From Xiphydria camelus (lineage: Eukaryota; Arthropoda; Insecta; Hymenoptera; Xiphydriidae): DNA of 64,000 bases. This document shows, piece after piece, positions 22,025-34,100 of this stretch. The stretch covers positions 10,713,431 to 10,777,430 of the forward strand of contig OY783200.1 of NCBI GenBank assembly GCA_963678675.1, given 5' to 3'. The translations under genes were made by a program, and so were the position numbers. The notes under the pieces are model-generated. The model made no database searches, was not told the origin of the DNA, and saw only the letters and a list, made by a program, of their open reading frames with translations. The first letter of the stretch is position 1. Every line of letters begins with the position of its first letter.

Positions 22025-24639
22025 TTAACACTCCGTCGAGCACAACCGATCTACTAGGCACAACTTCTGCATTTCTACTTATTACGTCCCCCCACTAACT
22101 CGGCGTCTTCTGCCCCTCCCAGTAGCTTCTCCTCTCCTATCGCTAGTGGAGGTGGTACGGTCAGTTAGTAGAATTCTTCATTCGCATGCGGTTGGCAGGC
22201 TCATTGATCTAATAGGCTCATTGCGCCCGATTACGCACCATTTTAATAAGTAAGTTTTTATAGTTATTTTTTTTACATTATATCACTTATTTTAACTGTC
22301 TATATCTTGATATAAAATAATTCATGCCTATCTTTAAAATTTGGTGTGTTATAGCTTCGGCTTCTTGAGCACATTGCGCCCGATCATGTCAATGTTAATT
22401 CAAGGAATGGCAAAAATGTCACAGTAATATAAAATGTTTGCAAATTTAAAATTTGAAAAGTAAATATTGTAGAACCAAGACATTTTTAAAACAATATTAC
22501 ATATTTTGTTTGCTTCAGGCTTCAAAATGTCAAAAAAATTATTCGATTTGACTAACCGTCAAGATCCTCAAGAAATTTATCGCATATTAGAGGTGTCTGA
22601 TGATGATGAAGTAAATCTCAGAGATGAAGAATTTGTCGAAGAAAGCGATATTGCTTCAGAAGATGATGTAGAGGAACGTGAAGAGAGTTCAGAAACAGAG
22701 CAAGAGGGTACCGAAGAAGAGGAAGATGATTCGGATGACGGTAACACCTTTTATGTGGGGAAAGATAAAGTCACTAGGTGGATTAAGATGCCATGACAAA
22801 GTAGGATTCGAAGAGAACCCCATAATATCATTACCCACTTGCCCGGAGTTATTGGAGAAGCGAAAACAGCAAAAACTCCTGTCGAATGCTGGAATTGTTT
22901 GTTTACAGATGATATTCTGAATGACATCGTGAAGTATACCAATCAGTATATAGACACATGGAAAGAAATATTTTCCAGAGAACGTGATGTAAAATATACA
23001 GACTTAGTTGAAATAAGGGCATTCATAGGATTGTTATACTTGGCCGGTGCTTACAAAGCGAATAGATTATCTCTCGAAGAACTTTGGGGAATAGACGATG
23101 ACGGCATCGGAAAGTTCAGTCTCGTGATGAGCATAAAAAGGTTTAAGTTTCTTATACGGTGCCTCCGTTTTGACGACCGCGAAACAAGATCTGTCAGAAA
23201 GGAAAAGGACCGTCTCGCCCCAATACGTAATGTCTTCACAAAGTTTGTCCACAATTGTCAAGTAAATTACTCTATTGGTGAAAACGTCACAATTGACGAA
23301 ATGCTACCTGCTTTTCGTAGAAATTGTCCTTTCAGACAATATATTCCGTCCAAACCCAGCAAGTATTGAATAAAAATGTTCGCCCTTACAGATGCCAAAA
23401 TGTTTTATTCCTATAATTTGGAAATTTATGCTGGTAAACAAAATGACGGACCTTTTCGTATCAGTAATAAAGCATCTGATGTGGTGAAAAGGTTGGCCGA
23501 GCCATTGTTTGGTTCAGGTAGAAACATTACGGCTGACAACTGAAGGGTCGGGGAACAAAAGGGCCTAACCCACAGTTTTTTCGAAATTGAGTTTTACACA
23601 TTTTTGGATTCCTCAACCAAACGCCGTTTCGGAGGTGTAAACAAAAAAAATTAAAATTTTTTTTTTCATTTTTTAAAAATTCATTAATGTTGAACAAGGT
23701 CCTAACCCGAGGGGTACTGAGCGAACAAAAGGGCCTAACCCAACGTTGCACCTTATGGAAGAATTGTTTTTTCATTCAATTCGTCTAGGTTTTAACATAA
23801 TAAAAGGGTATGTGGTGACATCTATCGAGAGTAGGTTGTGTCGAAGGCTTTGGAGGAACTAATCACAGTCGATTTTATCGATTTTACATCATATGGTCCA
23901 CGTGTAGATCCAAGAACAGAGCAAGGTAAATAAATATTGCTTGGTGTTTTGTTTGTAATTTTTTTTAACGATACAATTTCGAAAAATTACAAACAGGCCT
24001 TTGTTGAGTACAGTTTCACGATCATTTTGGTATTTCATTTGTGGCTCTAGGTGTGAAATTAGTGGAGTATGCCGCGAAAACAAACAGAGCGTCGCGAGAT
24101 GCGGCGTCAGGGCCTTGAGTACGTGACGACGAGGGGAAAACGCATACTTGCGAAAAAAATTCCTGTTGTCGATGTAAGTAAAAAAAGCTTGATCGGACAA
24201 TTTTCCCGATGATACATCTTTACGAAAAGCCGTGTAAATTATATATATATGTATGTATATTATATAATTACATAATAATTTAAATTTATACAATAAAATT
24301 TTCAAAGATTGTTACTCTAAAAATTCTTAAATTCGAAAAATGCGGGTTACAAAATCTTAGAACGGAAACATTCGGAAGTTGGCACTCGAACATAAAAGAA
24401 ATCCATTCATAATAATTATTACTGATTGAATTTTTCGAATATTGTAAATACATCATTGTAAATATATTTAAATGTAAATAACAGTCATTTAAAAAAAAAC
24501 ACATAACAAAACAAACAACCAACGCACTTTATATTTCTTGCAAATATTGTTCTGAAAAACCTAAATCTCAAAAAACTTCTCAAGCAGATCAACTTGAATG
24601 TAAATTTTATCCTGAATGAGTAACCACTAGTTTCCACTA

Positions 24640-24812
24640 GTTTTAGAGTGTTATTTAACTCTAAAAAATGTGTGAAATTCACTTTGTTTTAAGAGTGAAT
24701 TAATATCAGTCTAAAACGAGTGAAATTTCATTCATGTAGAGTGAAATTTCCACTAATGCTTTATTGGCAGGAATTTCACTCATATAGTGTAAATCATTCA
24801 CTAGAAGAAATG
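24640..24812. repeat. GAGTGAAA/TTTCACTC cluster, intron 1
   Basis: Repeated short inverted words, e.g. GAGTGAAATTTCATTC, AGAGTGAAATTTCCACT, AATTTCACTCAT, between exons 1 and 2 of the copy 2 transposase. Confidence 0.65.
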
Positions 24813-26559
24813 TAGTGTTTGCCTTCTTGAAAAAAATTAACGAAAGTTCTTTTTTCAACTTCCAGGTAACGTGCAAATGTAGCTACAACTGCGCAATGCT
24901 CTCTCATACTCATCGGGAGTACCTCTTTCGAGTCTACCGCACGATGCCAGCGGCAGCCCAAAAAGCTTATCTCAACAATTTGATTGATATAGTCCCTGTT
25001 CAGAGACGCTACGGCCAGTCCCAGAAACGTCAAGTAACTGCGTTTTACCGAATATTTGACGAAGAAGGCACATACTCCCAAGTTTGTCAAAAAACGTTCA
25101 TGGACATGTTTGGATTATCCGAAAAAACTGTGCGCACGGTCATCGAGCGTAAAAAAAAGGGCGAAGATTCTGTCAAAGAAAGACGTGGGGGAGTTCGACG
25201 TGTCAAGTACACAGACCAACATCGTGAGATGATGAGAGCTCATATTAATTCCATCCCACGCGAGGAAAGCCATTATGGGCGTGAGGAATCTTCAAAACAA
25301 TTTTTGAGCGCAGACTTGAACAGAGCGATTTTGTTCCGAGCGTTCAAGGAGAAACATCCCACTACATCGATCACAATCGACTTCTATAAGAGTGTCATGA
25401 AAAAAGATTTTCCAATTTTGAAATTCGGACGGCTTCGCGTCGACACCTGCAAAGTATGCGACAAATTAAACGCCGTATTGAAATCGACAAAAGATAAGCT
25501 GCTCATCCAAACAACAAAAGCGACTTTATTGGATCATCATTCTAAAGCAAATCTTGCCAGATCACACATGACTGTCGATATTACAGCGCCACTCCAGGAC
25601 ACCACATGCCTGATCGTTGACCTTCAGCAAGTAATACCACTACCAACTCTAACCCATAGCGACATGTTCTACTTGCGCCAGTTATCCTACTATAATTTTG
25701 GGATTCACGTATATCCTAGTAACCAAGGGTTCATGTGTTTGTGGAACGAGGCAGAGGGAGGTCGAGGGTCAACGGACATTGCAACTTGCATCTTCAATTT
25801 GGTCAACAATATACAAAAATTTAAATGCAAGGACAATATTATAGTGTGGAGTGATAACTGTTGTGGACAAAATAAGAACAAATATATGCTTTTTATGTTC
25901 ATGTACATGGTACATATTGGACTTGTCAAATCCGTGGAACACAAATTCGTGGCGACGGGACATAGTTTTCTGCAGTGTGACAGGGATTTTGGGCTGATTG
26001 AAAAGAAGAAAAAAAGAAAAATTCTGTACAGACGTCAAGATCTGGAGAAAATCATTCATGAGGCAAGAAAAGTCCCCTTTGAAGTTGTCAACACACATGA
26101 CGAGATTTCTCGATTTCAAGAATGCAGCTGATTACTTGCTAAATACCACGAAACTGGCGTTGTCAAGCGCCGTCTGGATTCGGATCGATGTCCCCGGGCA
26201 AGTGAAGTTGAAACGAGCTTTCGACAATGATGTATTTAAGGAATTCAACATTTTAAAAAGAGGTACATACAGTCAAGGTTTTTGGAATGAAGTAACTTTA
26301 GAACTAAATAATATGAAATGTTAGAAATTTTACAAACATCTTCTAACTGTAAAATATAGTGACTTCTAAAACCCTAGTCATTTTTAAACATCTAGTAATC
26401 TACTCACATGTTGCAGTTTTTTAAAATGTAGTAACTCTAAACCACGTGACGATTTTTTTAATTCTATCATTAGTATTATGTGCTCTTTTTTAACGCCGGA
26501 CAGAAATGCAATCTACAATATTTCTTCGAGTTAATTCTCACACAAACAAGAGAAAATCC

Positions 26560-26775
26560 TACAAAAAACTCGAGTGGAAATTTCGCTCTGAATAACTAAA
26601 ATTCCACTTGTTTTGGAGTGATATTTCACTCTTAAAAAAGTGGAATCCATTCATGTTTAAGAGTGAAATATCACTCCGAAACTAATGTATTTTCACTCAC
26701 TTAGAGTGACGTTTTCACTTAAGTTAGATTTTCAGATTTTTTTACTCATATTAAGTGAATCTTTCACTCGGGCAA
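26560..26775. repeat. GAGTGAAA/TTTCACTC cluster, intron 2
   Basis: The same words return in the second intron: GAGTGATATTTCACTC, AGAGTGAAATATCACTCC, AGAGTGACGTTTTCACT, AGTGAATCTTTCACTC. Confidence 0.65.
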
Positions 26776-27476
26776 ATGTAGACAGTGTTTGTTATTTCCA
26801 CTGTCGTCATGTTTTAGGAAAAAAATATTTTTTACCAGCTCATAAAAACCATATGTATTTTTTGTTACTTTTACAGGAAAATCCATCGCGAACTTTGACA
26901 AAATTGTTTTGATGCAAGTGACACCGAAAGAACTTTCCGCGGAAAAGAAAAAAGATCTCCGCCAGATGATTGAATTTCTTCCGGTTGAAAATCGTCAATA
27001 TTACGAAAACTTTTTGTAAAATTTCTGTGCATGGTATATGTATAAAACAGTGTTTTGTAACAAAATATTCACAATACAGTTACAGTGAATTTTTGTAGTT
27101 GAAAAAATATATGTATGTAAATGATATCTGTCGTGGTACATGATTTTTCAAAAATTACGTTCAATACCGACATATTAAAAAATGGTAACAAAATAACGTA
27201 ATATCAAAGCGATAGTAAAACTCAATAACACATTGTGTTACTCAATTTCTTTCGGTTCTGTTTTTACTGTGATGTGTCTTTTGGTAAATATAATAATCAT
27301 TCAGAATAATTACGTTCAAAAAATGAAGTCCACGTCGATTGTTTTAATTAGTATAACAATCGCACAAATACACGGTTTACTTGACATCTGAGCCGTCATC
27401 AGATAATTAGTATTATTTTCAAAAGCAATAACAATAAATGTCAGCAGAACAATAACAATATAACGAAAATAAAGTA

Positions 27477-27592
27477 CAGTCGTGAGAAACGATTCTGTCC
27501 TGAAATGGGATTTTCAGCTTATTTTGTTGGTACGTACCAACAAAATAAGCGAAAAATTCCTAAATTCAGGACAGAATCGAATCTCACGACTG
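27477..27592. mobile_element. 116-bp palindromic mariner-type MITE
   Basis: CAGTCGTGAGAAACGATTCT at the left and its inverse at the right, TA on both sides (27475-27476, 27593-27594), centre TTGGTACGTACCAAC. Almost the whole element is one hairpin. Confidence 0.8.
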
Positions 27593-29552
27593 TATCACCC
27601 AATATATAGATCAAGTTCAGAAAAATGTACTAGATCATAAATAATTAATTGTTCACAACATAACAATGATATTAATTAAGAATTTACTATTGGATTTGTT
27701 AGTATTTATTCATAGAGTTGCTCCGCAGACCACGCGGCACTAAGCCGAGTGAATGCTTGCCCTTTTGTTCGCCGAGACCCCTTGGGTTAGGCCCGTACTT
27801 AACTTTGATGTCCCATTAATCGAAAACTATTTGACGGATTTGCATGAAATTTGGAAGAGCAACGTTTATGACTAGAGATAATCGATTACATACGTCCAAT
27901 ATAAGTTTTTTGGTAATTTCGCGGAACAAAAACGTTTTCCTCGCGTCCTGGAAAATTTGGAAAAACGGGGTTAGGCCCTTTTGTTCCCCGACCCTTCAAC
28001 TGGTTCGCACAGGTCAGTCTTGTGAATGAATTGAAACAGAAAAAACTATCATATGTTGGAACACTGAGAAAAAATCGCAAAGAGCTACCGAATGAGTTTA
28101 TTGTTACCAAAAACAGAACACAATACTCTAGCATTTTCGGCTTCAATGATAATGGTACTACCTTAGTATCCTACATTCCCAGAAAAGGCAAAAATGTCCT
28201 TCTGTTGTCATCTCTCCATAACAATCAATCTATTGACTTCTCCACTGGTGAAAAAATGAAACCAGAAATAATCAGTTTCTACAATGAAACCAAGTTAGGA
28301 GTAGATATAGCAGATAAGATGTGTGCTTCTTACAATGTGTCGCGGAATATAAAACGGTAACCCATGGTAATCTTCTTTACGATGTTAAACATTGGTGGAA
28401 TCAATTCCCAGGTCATACATATGGGTAATCAATTAGAAGTACTAAAAAGAAGACTGTTCATCAAAAAACTCTCTCACGAACTTGTGCTAGGTCAACTTGC
28501 CCAACGAAGTATGAAGACAGTTGGGATTCCATCACTTCTCCAAAAAAGACTGAAGAGATTCCGTACCACCCAAGAGACGAAAAGGAAAATAGTGATGAGA
28601 CATACCACCAAAAAGACGCAGATGTGAAACATGCACTTCTGAAACTGGCATAAGAAGATTATCCAACTATGAATGTCAAAAGTGTCATAATGCTATCTGC
28701 CTCTCGCACGCTGTTTTAATTTGTAGTTTATGCTACAATAATGAAACAGAAAAAAATATATCGTCTGTTAAATGAACAATGTTATAACAAATTCTGATAA
28801 CGAGTTGTTTAAAATGTTTGTATATTGACAAACTTTATAAATGTTTCTGTTGAATAATTAGGGGAGAGTGGTCTTAAGTCGGCACTGTGGGTTAAGTCGG
28901 CCCCCCTGGTTTTTTCAGCGATGGCGTACGAGTCGGTCTGATTATTTTGTCACGTGATACTATAGTAGGCACCGACATAATAGGTTTGTTCCTGCAGGAG
29001 TCAGAGACTGTCAGCGGACGTCAGGCGCATGCGCATTAAGATTCTCGCGTTCCAACAAGAAGTACGTGACAGTCACTGATTCCAAATCCGCTGTTCCAGC
29101 AGGAGTCAGACGAGTTTGCTGACAGTCAGAAAAGTTTGCGGATTGTCAGGAAACTTTCAGTCCGACGCATGCGTACTAGCTGCTCGTATGAATGAGGGCG
29201 GGTTTTACAAACACAGTATAAACGCGGTATAGCGCTATACTGAGAATAACCAGCACGCAAGCGTTTTACAAGTATGGTAGAAGGCTGGAGAAATAGATTA
29301 ATTCAAAATAACTGTCCTAATTTGTTGTAGGATATTGTGTACACCCTGGTCGAAGTAAAACTGCCCCCCCCCCCCTCTATTAATTTGTTAATTGTTATTT
29401 GTACTGTTGAAAAACCGAATCCATTATTTCTGCTATAGATGTTGATGCTAAAATGTTAGAAATTTGAATGAGTAATTAATATGTAGAGTACCTATAATAG
29501 AAACATTTTGCAAAAGTAACCAGAAGAAGAATCCGTGGCCCCGGGTGTGCAC

Positions 29553-29757
29553 CCGGGTTCACGGATTCTGAACATAATGACTTTTGAAAATGTAATTTTA
29601 AAACGTAACAGCCAATTAGCAATTAAATGTCAAACTTTCATTAGCTAATGCGGCTTTTGCCCTGGCTAATGAAAGCATGATAATTAATTATTCATTGGTT
29701 AGTATATTGAAATATGACATTTTGAAAAGTCACTATGTTCAAAATCCGTGAACCCGG
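29553..29757. mobile_element. Foldback MITE with CCGGGTTCACGG ends
   Basis: Arms of about 40 bp (CCGGGTTCACGGATTCTGAA) are inverted. Flanking GTGTGCAC and GTGTACAT match at 6 of 8 positions, possibly an eroded 8-bp hAT-type duplication. Confidence 0.55.
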
Positions 29758-29945
29758 GTGTACATGGCAAGCCAGGTATCAGATCTACACGGTTATCTAT
29801 GGAATCCGTTATTTCTCCCCTTTACAATACATATTCCATGTATAGCGGTATTTATTAAGCTGGCCACTGCGGGGATGGCTTACTCCGATCCGTCCGGCAA
29901 TTAGCGTTCTGTGAAGGACGTGAGATTGTAAGTATAGTCTGTTAA

Positions 29946-30463
29946 GTAAGAGCGTGTGCGGCGTTATTCATGAAGACATTATTAAACAATGTTTTTTTCG
30001 ACATATACATACGTTTGGTATGGTCGAAGGCAATGCACAATTTGGTTAATAATGAGTTCAATTACCACCATCGATTATTGCTTGGCATCTCCGAGGCATA
30101 CTATCCATCAAATTTTCAGCGTATTTATGGGGAAGTGCCTTCCAAATGTGTTGAATTTCTCGGGATAGCTGCTTCACAGTGAAGACACGTTTTCGTCCAA
30201 GCTTCTGCTTGTTTATGAAAACGTGTTCACTGTGAAGTAGCTATCCTGAGAAATTCGACGCGTTTGGAAGGCACTTCCCCGCGAATACGTCGAAAAATGG
30301 GTGGATACTATGCCTCGGGGATGCCAAGTGATTGTCGATGGTGGTGATTGGACTCATTATTAACATAATTGCGCATTGCCTTGGAACATGTCAAACGTAT
30401 GTACGTGGAAAAAAACATTGTTGAATAATTTCTTTATGAATAATGCCATACACACGCTCTTAC
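29946..30463. mobile_element. Foldback element with TTAA flanks
   Basis: Arms of about 240 bp start GTAAGAGCGTGTG and fold around a centre near 30205. TTAA stands on both sides (29942-29945, 30464-30467), suggesting mobilisation by a piggyBac-type transposase. Confidence 0.7.
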
Positions 30464-31142
30464 TTAACTGACTGTACGTTTGCAACCCTTGTTCGCCAAA
30501 CCGTATTACCTTTCTATTGTTTGTACCTGAGTTTTCATCCATATTTTTGTTACACTACTAGTAGTGTATAAAACAAAATAACAATAACCTTAGTCGAAAA
30601 TTAAAAAGGTTAGATTTGCTCTTCTAAAATTAATTACTGTCGTCACCACTAGAGTACAGTGCGTTCGGTGTTCCAACAGAAATCCCTGACTAGTCAAAGT
30701 CCGCACATGCGCACTACGTACAAATCACCAACTGTCAGGGATTAGTCACGGATTCTCTGCAGGAACAAACCTAATATGTGTTGACAATTGTCACTCAAGT
30801 TCGTTTTGCGCGGCGTAAGGTCGTTTGTTTTATTTACGTCAAACGAATGCCATTTTCGTCCTTCGAACAGAAGCAGCTACGGGTAAGTAAATATTTTGAA
30901 AGTTTGGAAGAAGTGAGCGCACTGGTTTCTGTTTTCGATGTTCTAAGCCATAGGTTATGTCGATTTTGTGGACAAAGTTTTTTGTTTGCGTGATGATGCG
31001 AAACTTATAAACAGTCATAGTGGTCCTGAGTCGGCACTAAACAGGTGGTCCTAAGTCGGCACCTATAAGCATTCTGTTTTTTTTTACTTTTTTGTGATGT
31101 TATCGATATTTTTTGCATTTTTTATGTTTTTGATTCATAGTT

Positions 31143-32980
31143 ATGGGTCACAGCTTCAAACGCAAGACACCAGCGCGTGATCCGCTTGCTCTTCGACGTG
31201 CATTGGCAGCAATGATGCTTGGCATGTCTTGCAAAGGTGCCGCTCGAGAATACAACGTGCCACGCTCCACATTGCAAGGTCATTGGAAAAAAAAATCAAA
31301 ATGAACCAGTGCACACGGACAGCGCGACGCCAATGGAAGTTGACATACAAGACTTGCATGTTGCAAAACATGGCCACAAAACGGTAAATGATGCTTTTCT
31401 GGCCGGCTTTCGAACGTGTCTAACGTCTCGAATTATATTGCAGGTTTTTACAAAAGAACAAGAAGGTGCCTTAGAAAAACATATGTTGCATTTATCAGAC
31501 GTGTATTTTGGCTTGACCACAAAGCAAGCTCGTTCATTGGCATTCGAGTTCGCTGAAAAACTAGAAATCGTTTATCCAAATGCTTGGGATAATCAAAAGT
31601 CAGCTGGTTTGGAATGGTTTCGTTCATTTTTGAAACGGCATCCAAAATTGTCCCTCCGAAAGCCAGAAGCTACCAGTTTGGCTCGTGTTAGCGCGTTCAA
31701 CCGAGCAAATGTTGGAGCGTTCTTTGCCAATTATAACCAAGTTATGGGAGATATAAAAGTTTCCCCGCACAACATCTGGAACGTCGATGAGACTGGTGTG
31801 ACCACTGTACACAAAACAGTGCGTGTCTTGTCTCGTTGTGGCCGAAAGCAAGTTGGACAAATTACGTCGGCAGAACGTGGACAACTGGTGACTTTAATCC
31901 AAGCAGTATCCGCTGCCGGTATGCGCACCCCGTCTTTCTTTGTCTTCCCACGCGTCCGCTTTCATCAACATTTCCTCAACGGAGGTCCCGCAGGTTGCGT
32001 CGGAGCTGCAAATCCATCTGGGTGGAGTAATGCTGAGGTCTTTTTGAAATTTTTGACATTTCAAAAATTCACAAGATGCACTGTGGCTGATCCTATTCTC
32101 CTACTTCTGGATAACCATGAATCTCATCGATCACTGTCAGCTCTCGAATACTGTCGTGCCAATGGGATCCATGTTGTTTCCTTTCCACCTCACTGTTCCC
32201 ATCGACTCCAACCACTAGACGTCAGTGTCTTTGGACCTTTCAAAGCCGCGTTAAATACGCAGTACGAGTCGTTCATGCGTATGAATCCTGGTCGCGCGAT
32301 TCAGATTTTTGATATTCCTTCAATGGTAGCCCGAGCGCTCGAACTCGGTGCCTCAGAAGTGAACATTAAATCGGGCTTCAAAGCAACGGGCATTTAGCCG
32401 ATGGATCCTAATATCTTTCAAGATATCGACTTCTTGCCGAGCTCTACGACAGATCGACCATGTCCAGACAACAATGACATCCTCAATGCCGCAAGAAAAG
32501 AAGTAGTTGAGGTGGAAGATAACGTCGAAGCCATTGTGCCAGACAATGGAAATGAGGAAGCAATTCGTGAAGATTTGATTAACTGTTCAGAGAAGTCCAT
32601 CAGTTTGCCCTTGCTGTCTTCCTCCTCGACATTCGACAAGGACACCCTAGAAAGTCTGTCACCATTCCCAAAAGCACCACCACGCAAAATGACGGGTAAA
32701 CGACGAGGCCGAAAGCCAGGCCGAACCACTATTTTAACAGCTGATGCTGAAGTCAGCCGTATCGCTGAAGAAGTACAACATCGCACCGAAGGAAAGAAAT
32801 CACCAGGAAGACCGCGAAAAAACAAAACAGGATCTGAAACACGAACGAAAAAAAACGGAAAAACAACCACAAGAAAGGCAGTCTCCGCAGCCTTCCACGA
32901 GTGGATTCAACCTACGTTCTCGTCAGCAACGAAGTTCAGTACGCGCCACATATTGTGAATCTGATGACAGTAGCGAGTAA
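31143..32980 (+). pseudogene. pogo/Tigger transposase (jerky/CENP-B type)
   Basis: ATG 31143 opens a psq-type helix-turn-helix (GAAREYNVPRSTLQGHW). A frame change occurs in the A-run at 31288-31296. The frame from there gives a CENP-B/DDE_1 body: WFRSFLKRHPKLSLRKPEA, IWNVDETGVTT (first D), LLLDNHESHRS (second D), FPPHCSHRLQPLDVSVFGPF (third D). A single TAG at 32395-32397 sits in TGI-stop-PMDPNIF, where the family has an aromatic residue. A second frame change near 32870 precedes the usual Ser/Asp-rich tail ending at 32980. Three lesions: inactive as it stands. Confidence 0.88.
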
Positions 32981-33579
32981 TCGCTAGTATTATTTAACCC
33001 CAATAAAAATACTTTTTTGATTTAAAGTCCCGAATGTATCTAAGATTTGTTCAAACCCAACAAATGAGCACTTTTCCCATATTCAAGCGAAAAAAATAGG
33101 GTGCCGACTAAGGACCAGGGGGGTGCCGACTTAGGAACACCATTTTGAGACATAGCCGATATGCAACTTTTTACTCCGCACTGCATCGCGATAGCAAATA
33201 TTATCCTACATCTTCTTGAATAACATCAAATTGTAGAGAAACGATTGCTGTACACAACTATACACTTGATAACGTCATTGAATAAAATTTACTTCATGTT
33301 TTTGGCTAATCGGCTTACTGGGCCGACTCAGGACCACTCTCCCCTACTAATATTACTACATAAAATTGTTTTGTTTTCTTTAAATAATAAATATCAATTA
33401 TTATTAGTAAGAGTAAAATAATTACGTAGGTAAATAAAATATTGCAGTGTAGCGGCCTCCTGGGCTCATTGCGCCCGATCTTGTTAGGACTCGCATTCCG
33501 CCCAACGAAGTGTTAACCCTCTGACGGCAAAGCTCGATTCCCCACCACTGCGCGGATCAGAGTCAAGCGTGAGACCTTA

Positions 33580-34100
33580 TAGTCGGGGAGGCAGCGACAC
33601 TTTTACCGTGGTCATTTCACCAAGGCTGGTTTTCATTCACATGATAGATTCCATACTGTGTGTGAGCGAAATGCTTGTCAGCTGCCGCACCGGCGGTGGG
33701 GGTGAGTACAGTAGAGCCTCAAACGCGTAAAAAAACTAGTGAAATAAAGTGATATCACCAAAGTTCAATTTTTGTTTATGGTTTATTTACATTATGTAAT
33801 TATAAAAAATCGTAGTCAGCTGAACATATTTCGGGGGGAAATGTGTCAGCTGTTGACGTATACTTGCGCAATACAGACGCCACGCAAACTAATACCACCA
33901 TACTCTAAATTAAGTTATGTGATTGCTAATTCATTATATTTTATGAAAAACATCGTCAGCTAGGTCTATGGTGGGGGTCAGTCCGTCAGCTGGGACAATA
34001 AATATGTAGCGCGCCGGCTAAAGAGGCTGCGCATTTATAATTTCAGCTGACGACTTTTCCCTCGCAATTCAGCCAGCTGACTTTTATTTATATTTAGTAC
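33580..34100 (+). repeat. Left long TIR of element A
   Basis: Contains at least six copies of the CAGCTG-centred word TCAGCTG/CAGCTGA (near 33677, 33816, 33847, 33982, 34047, 34074) plus one variant TCAGCTA near 33956; the mirror repeat keeps them. These are likely binding sites for the element's own protein. Confidence 0.8.

Larger units (their letters stand above)
24069..27019 (+). pseudogene. Sola-like transposase, copy 2 (nearly intact, 3 exons)
   Basis: Exon 1 (24069-24173) gives a basic start MPRKQTERREMRRQ and ends at GTAAGTA. Exon 2 (24866-26262) opens with CKCSYNC and carries HREYLFRVYRTMP, KTFMDMFGLSEKTVRTVIER (helix-turn-helix-like), DTCKVCDKLN, IVDLQQVIPLPTL, LWNEAEGGRGS, IVWSDNCCGQNKNKY and VATGHSFLQCDRDFGLIE. 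Exon 3 (26877-27019) joins in phase (G|GA) and ends QMIEFLPVENRQYYENFL. The only flaw I see is a one-base frame change near 26105-26115, shortly before DFKNAADYLL. The D of DLQQ, the D of SDN and a later D/E are candidate catalytic residues (inference). Confidence 0.8.
23542..27997 (+). mobile_element. Complete Sola-like DNA transposon, copy 2
   Basis: A 30-bp terminal inverted repeat starts GAAGGGTCGGGGAACAAAAG and is identical at both ends; the flanks are AACT (23538-23541, 27998-28001). Removing the element and one AACT rejoins the piggyBac frame at ...ITADN|WFAQ, which proves the 4-bp duplication. The second half of the repeat (AACAAAAGGGCCTAACCC) recurs about 150-200 bp inside each end (23724 region; inverted near 27760, with one interruption). 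Confidence 0.88.
22527..28775 (+). pseudogene. piggyBac transposase, split by a Sola-like element
   Basis: ATG 22527 follows a possible acceptor (TTCAG). An acidic N-terminus (EEREESSETEQEGTEEEEDD) leads to FIGLLYLAGAYKANRLSLEE, ENVTIDEMLPAFR and FALTDAKMFYSYNLEIY. The frame is cut at AACT (23538-23541) and resumes at 27998 with WFAQVSLVNELKQKKLSYVG, PEIISFYNETKLGVDIADKM and a C-terminal Cys-rich domain, RCETCTSE...CQKCHNAIC (28627-28740). Three in-frame stops (22794, near 23367, 28358) and a frame change near 28620 make it dead. The order of DDE_Tnp_1_7 and zinc domain is normal. Confidence 0.85.
28983..30771. mobile_element. Non-autonomous TA-target element nested in pogo
   Basis: GGTTTGTTCCTGCAG at both ends (inverted), flanked by TA (28981-28982, 30772-30773). 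Just inside both ends the words CTGTCAG and CTGACAGT recur in both orientations. The interior has no gene but holds two further foldback insertions. Confidence 0.75.
28861..33344 (+). mobile_element. pogo/Tigger-type DNA transposon
   Basis: Ends GGGGAGAGTGGTCTTAAGTC and, reversed, GGGGAGAGTGGTCCTGAGTC, with TA duplication (28859-28860, 33345-33346). The words TAAGTCGGC and GGTCCTAAGTCGGCAC recur inside (28874, 28892, 31021-31062, 33110-33130). Contains a pogo transposase and a 1.8-kb nested element. Confidence 0.88.
22025..33516 (+). mobile_element. piggyBac-like transposon with nested elements
   Basis: Left end TTAACACTCCGTCGAGC and right end, reversed, TTAACACTTCGTTGGGC, including the TTAA target (22025-22028, 33513-33516). 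The word GGCTCATTGCGCCCGAT occurs just inside both ends. The 11.5-kb span shrinks to about 2.5 kb when the Sola-like element (23542-27997) and the pogo element (28861-33344) are removed. Confidence 0.8.

Noticed and set aside
30778..30993. 71-residue plus-strand frame between the nested element and the pogo gene
   Set aside because: No motif, upstream of the transposase start, and within the pogo 5' region; not supported as a gene.
33772..33963. 63-residue frame present twice (33772 plus strand, 40779 minus strand)
   Set aside because: It lies in the long TIR of element A and is duplicated only for that reason.
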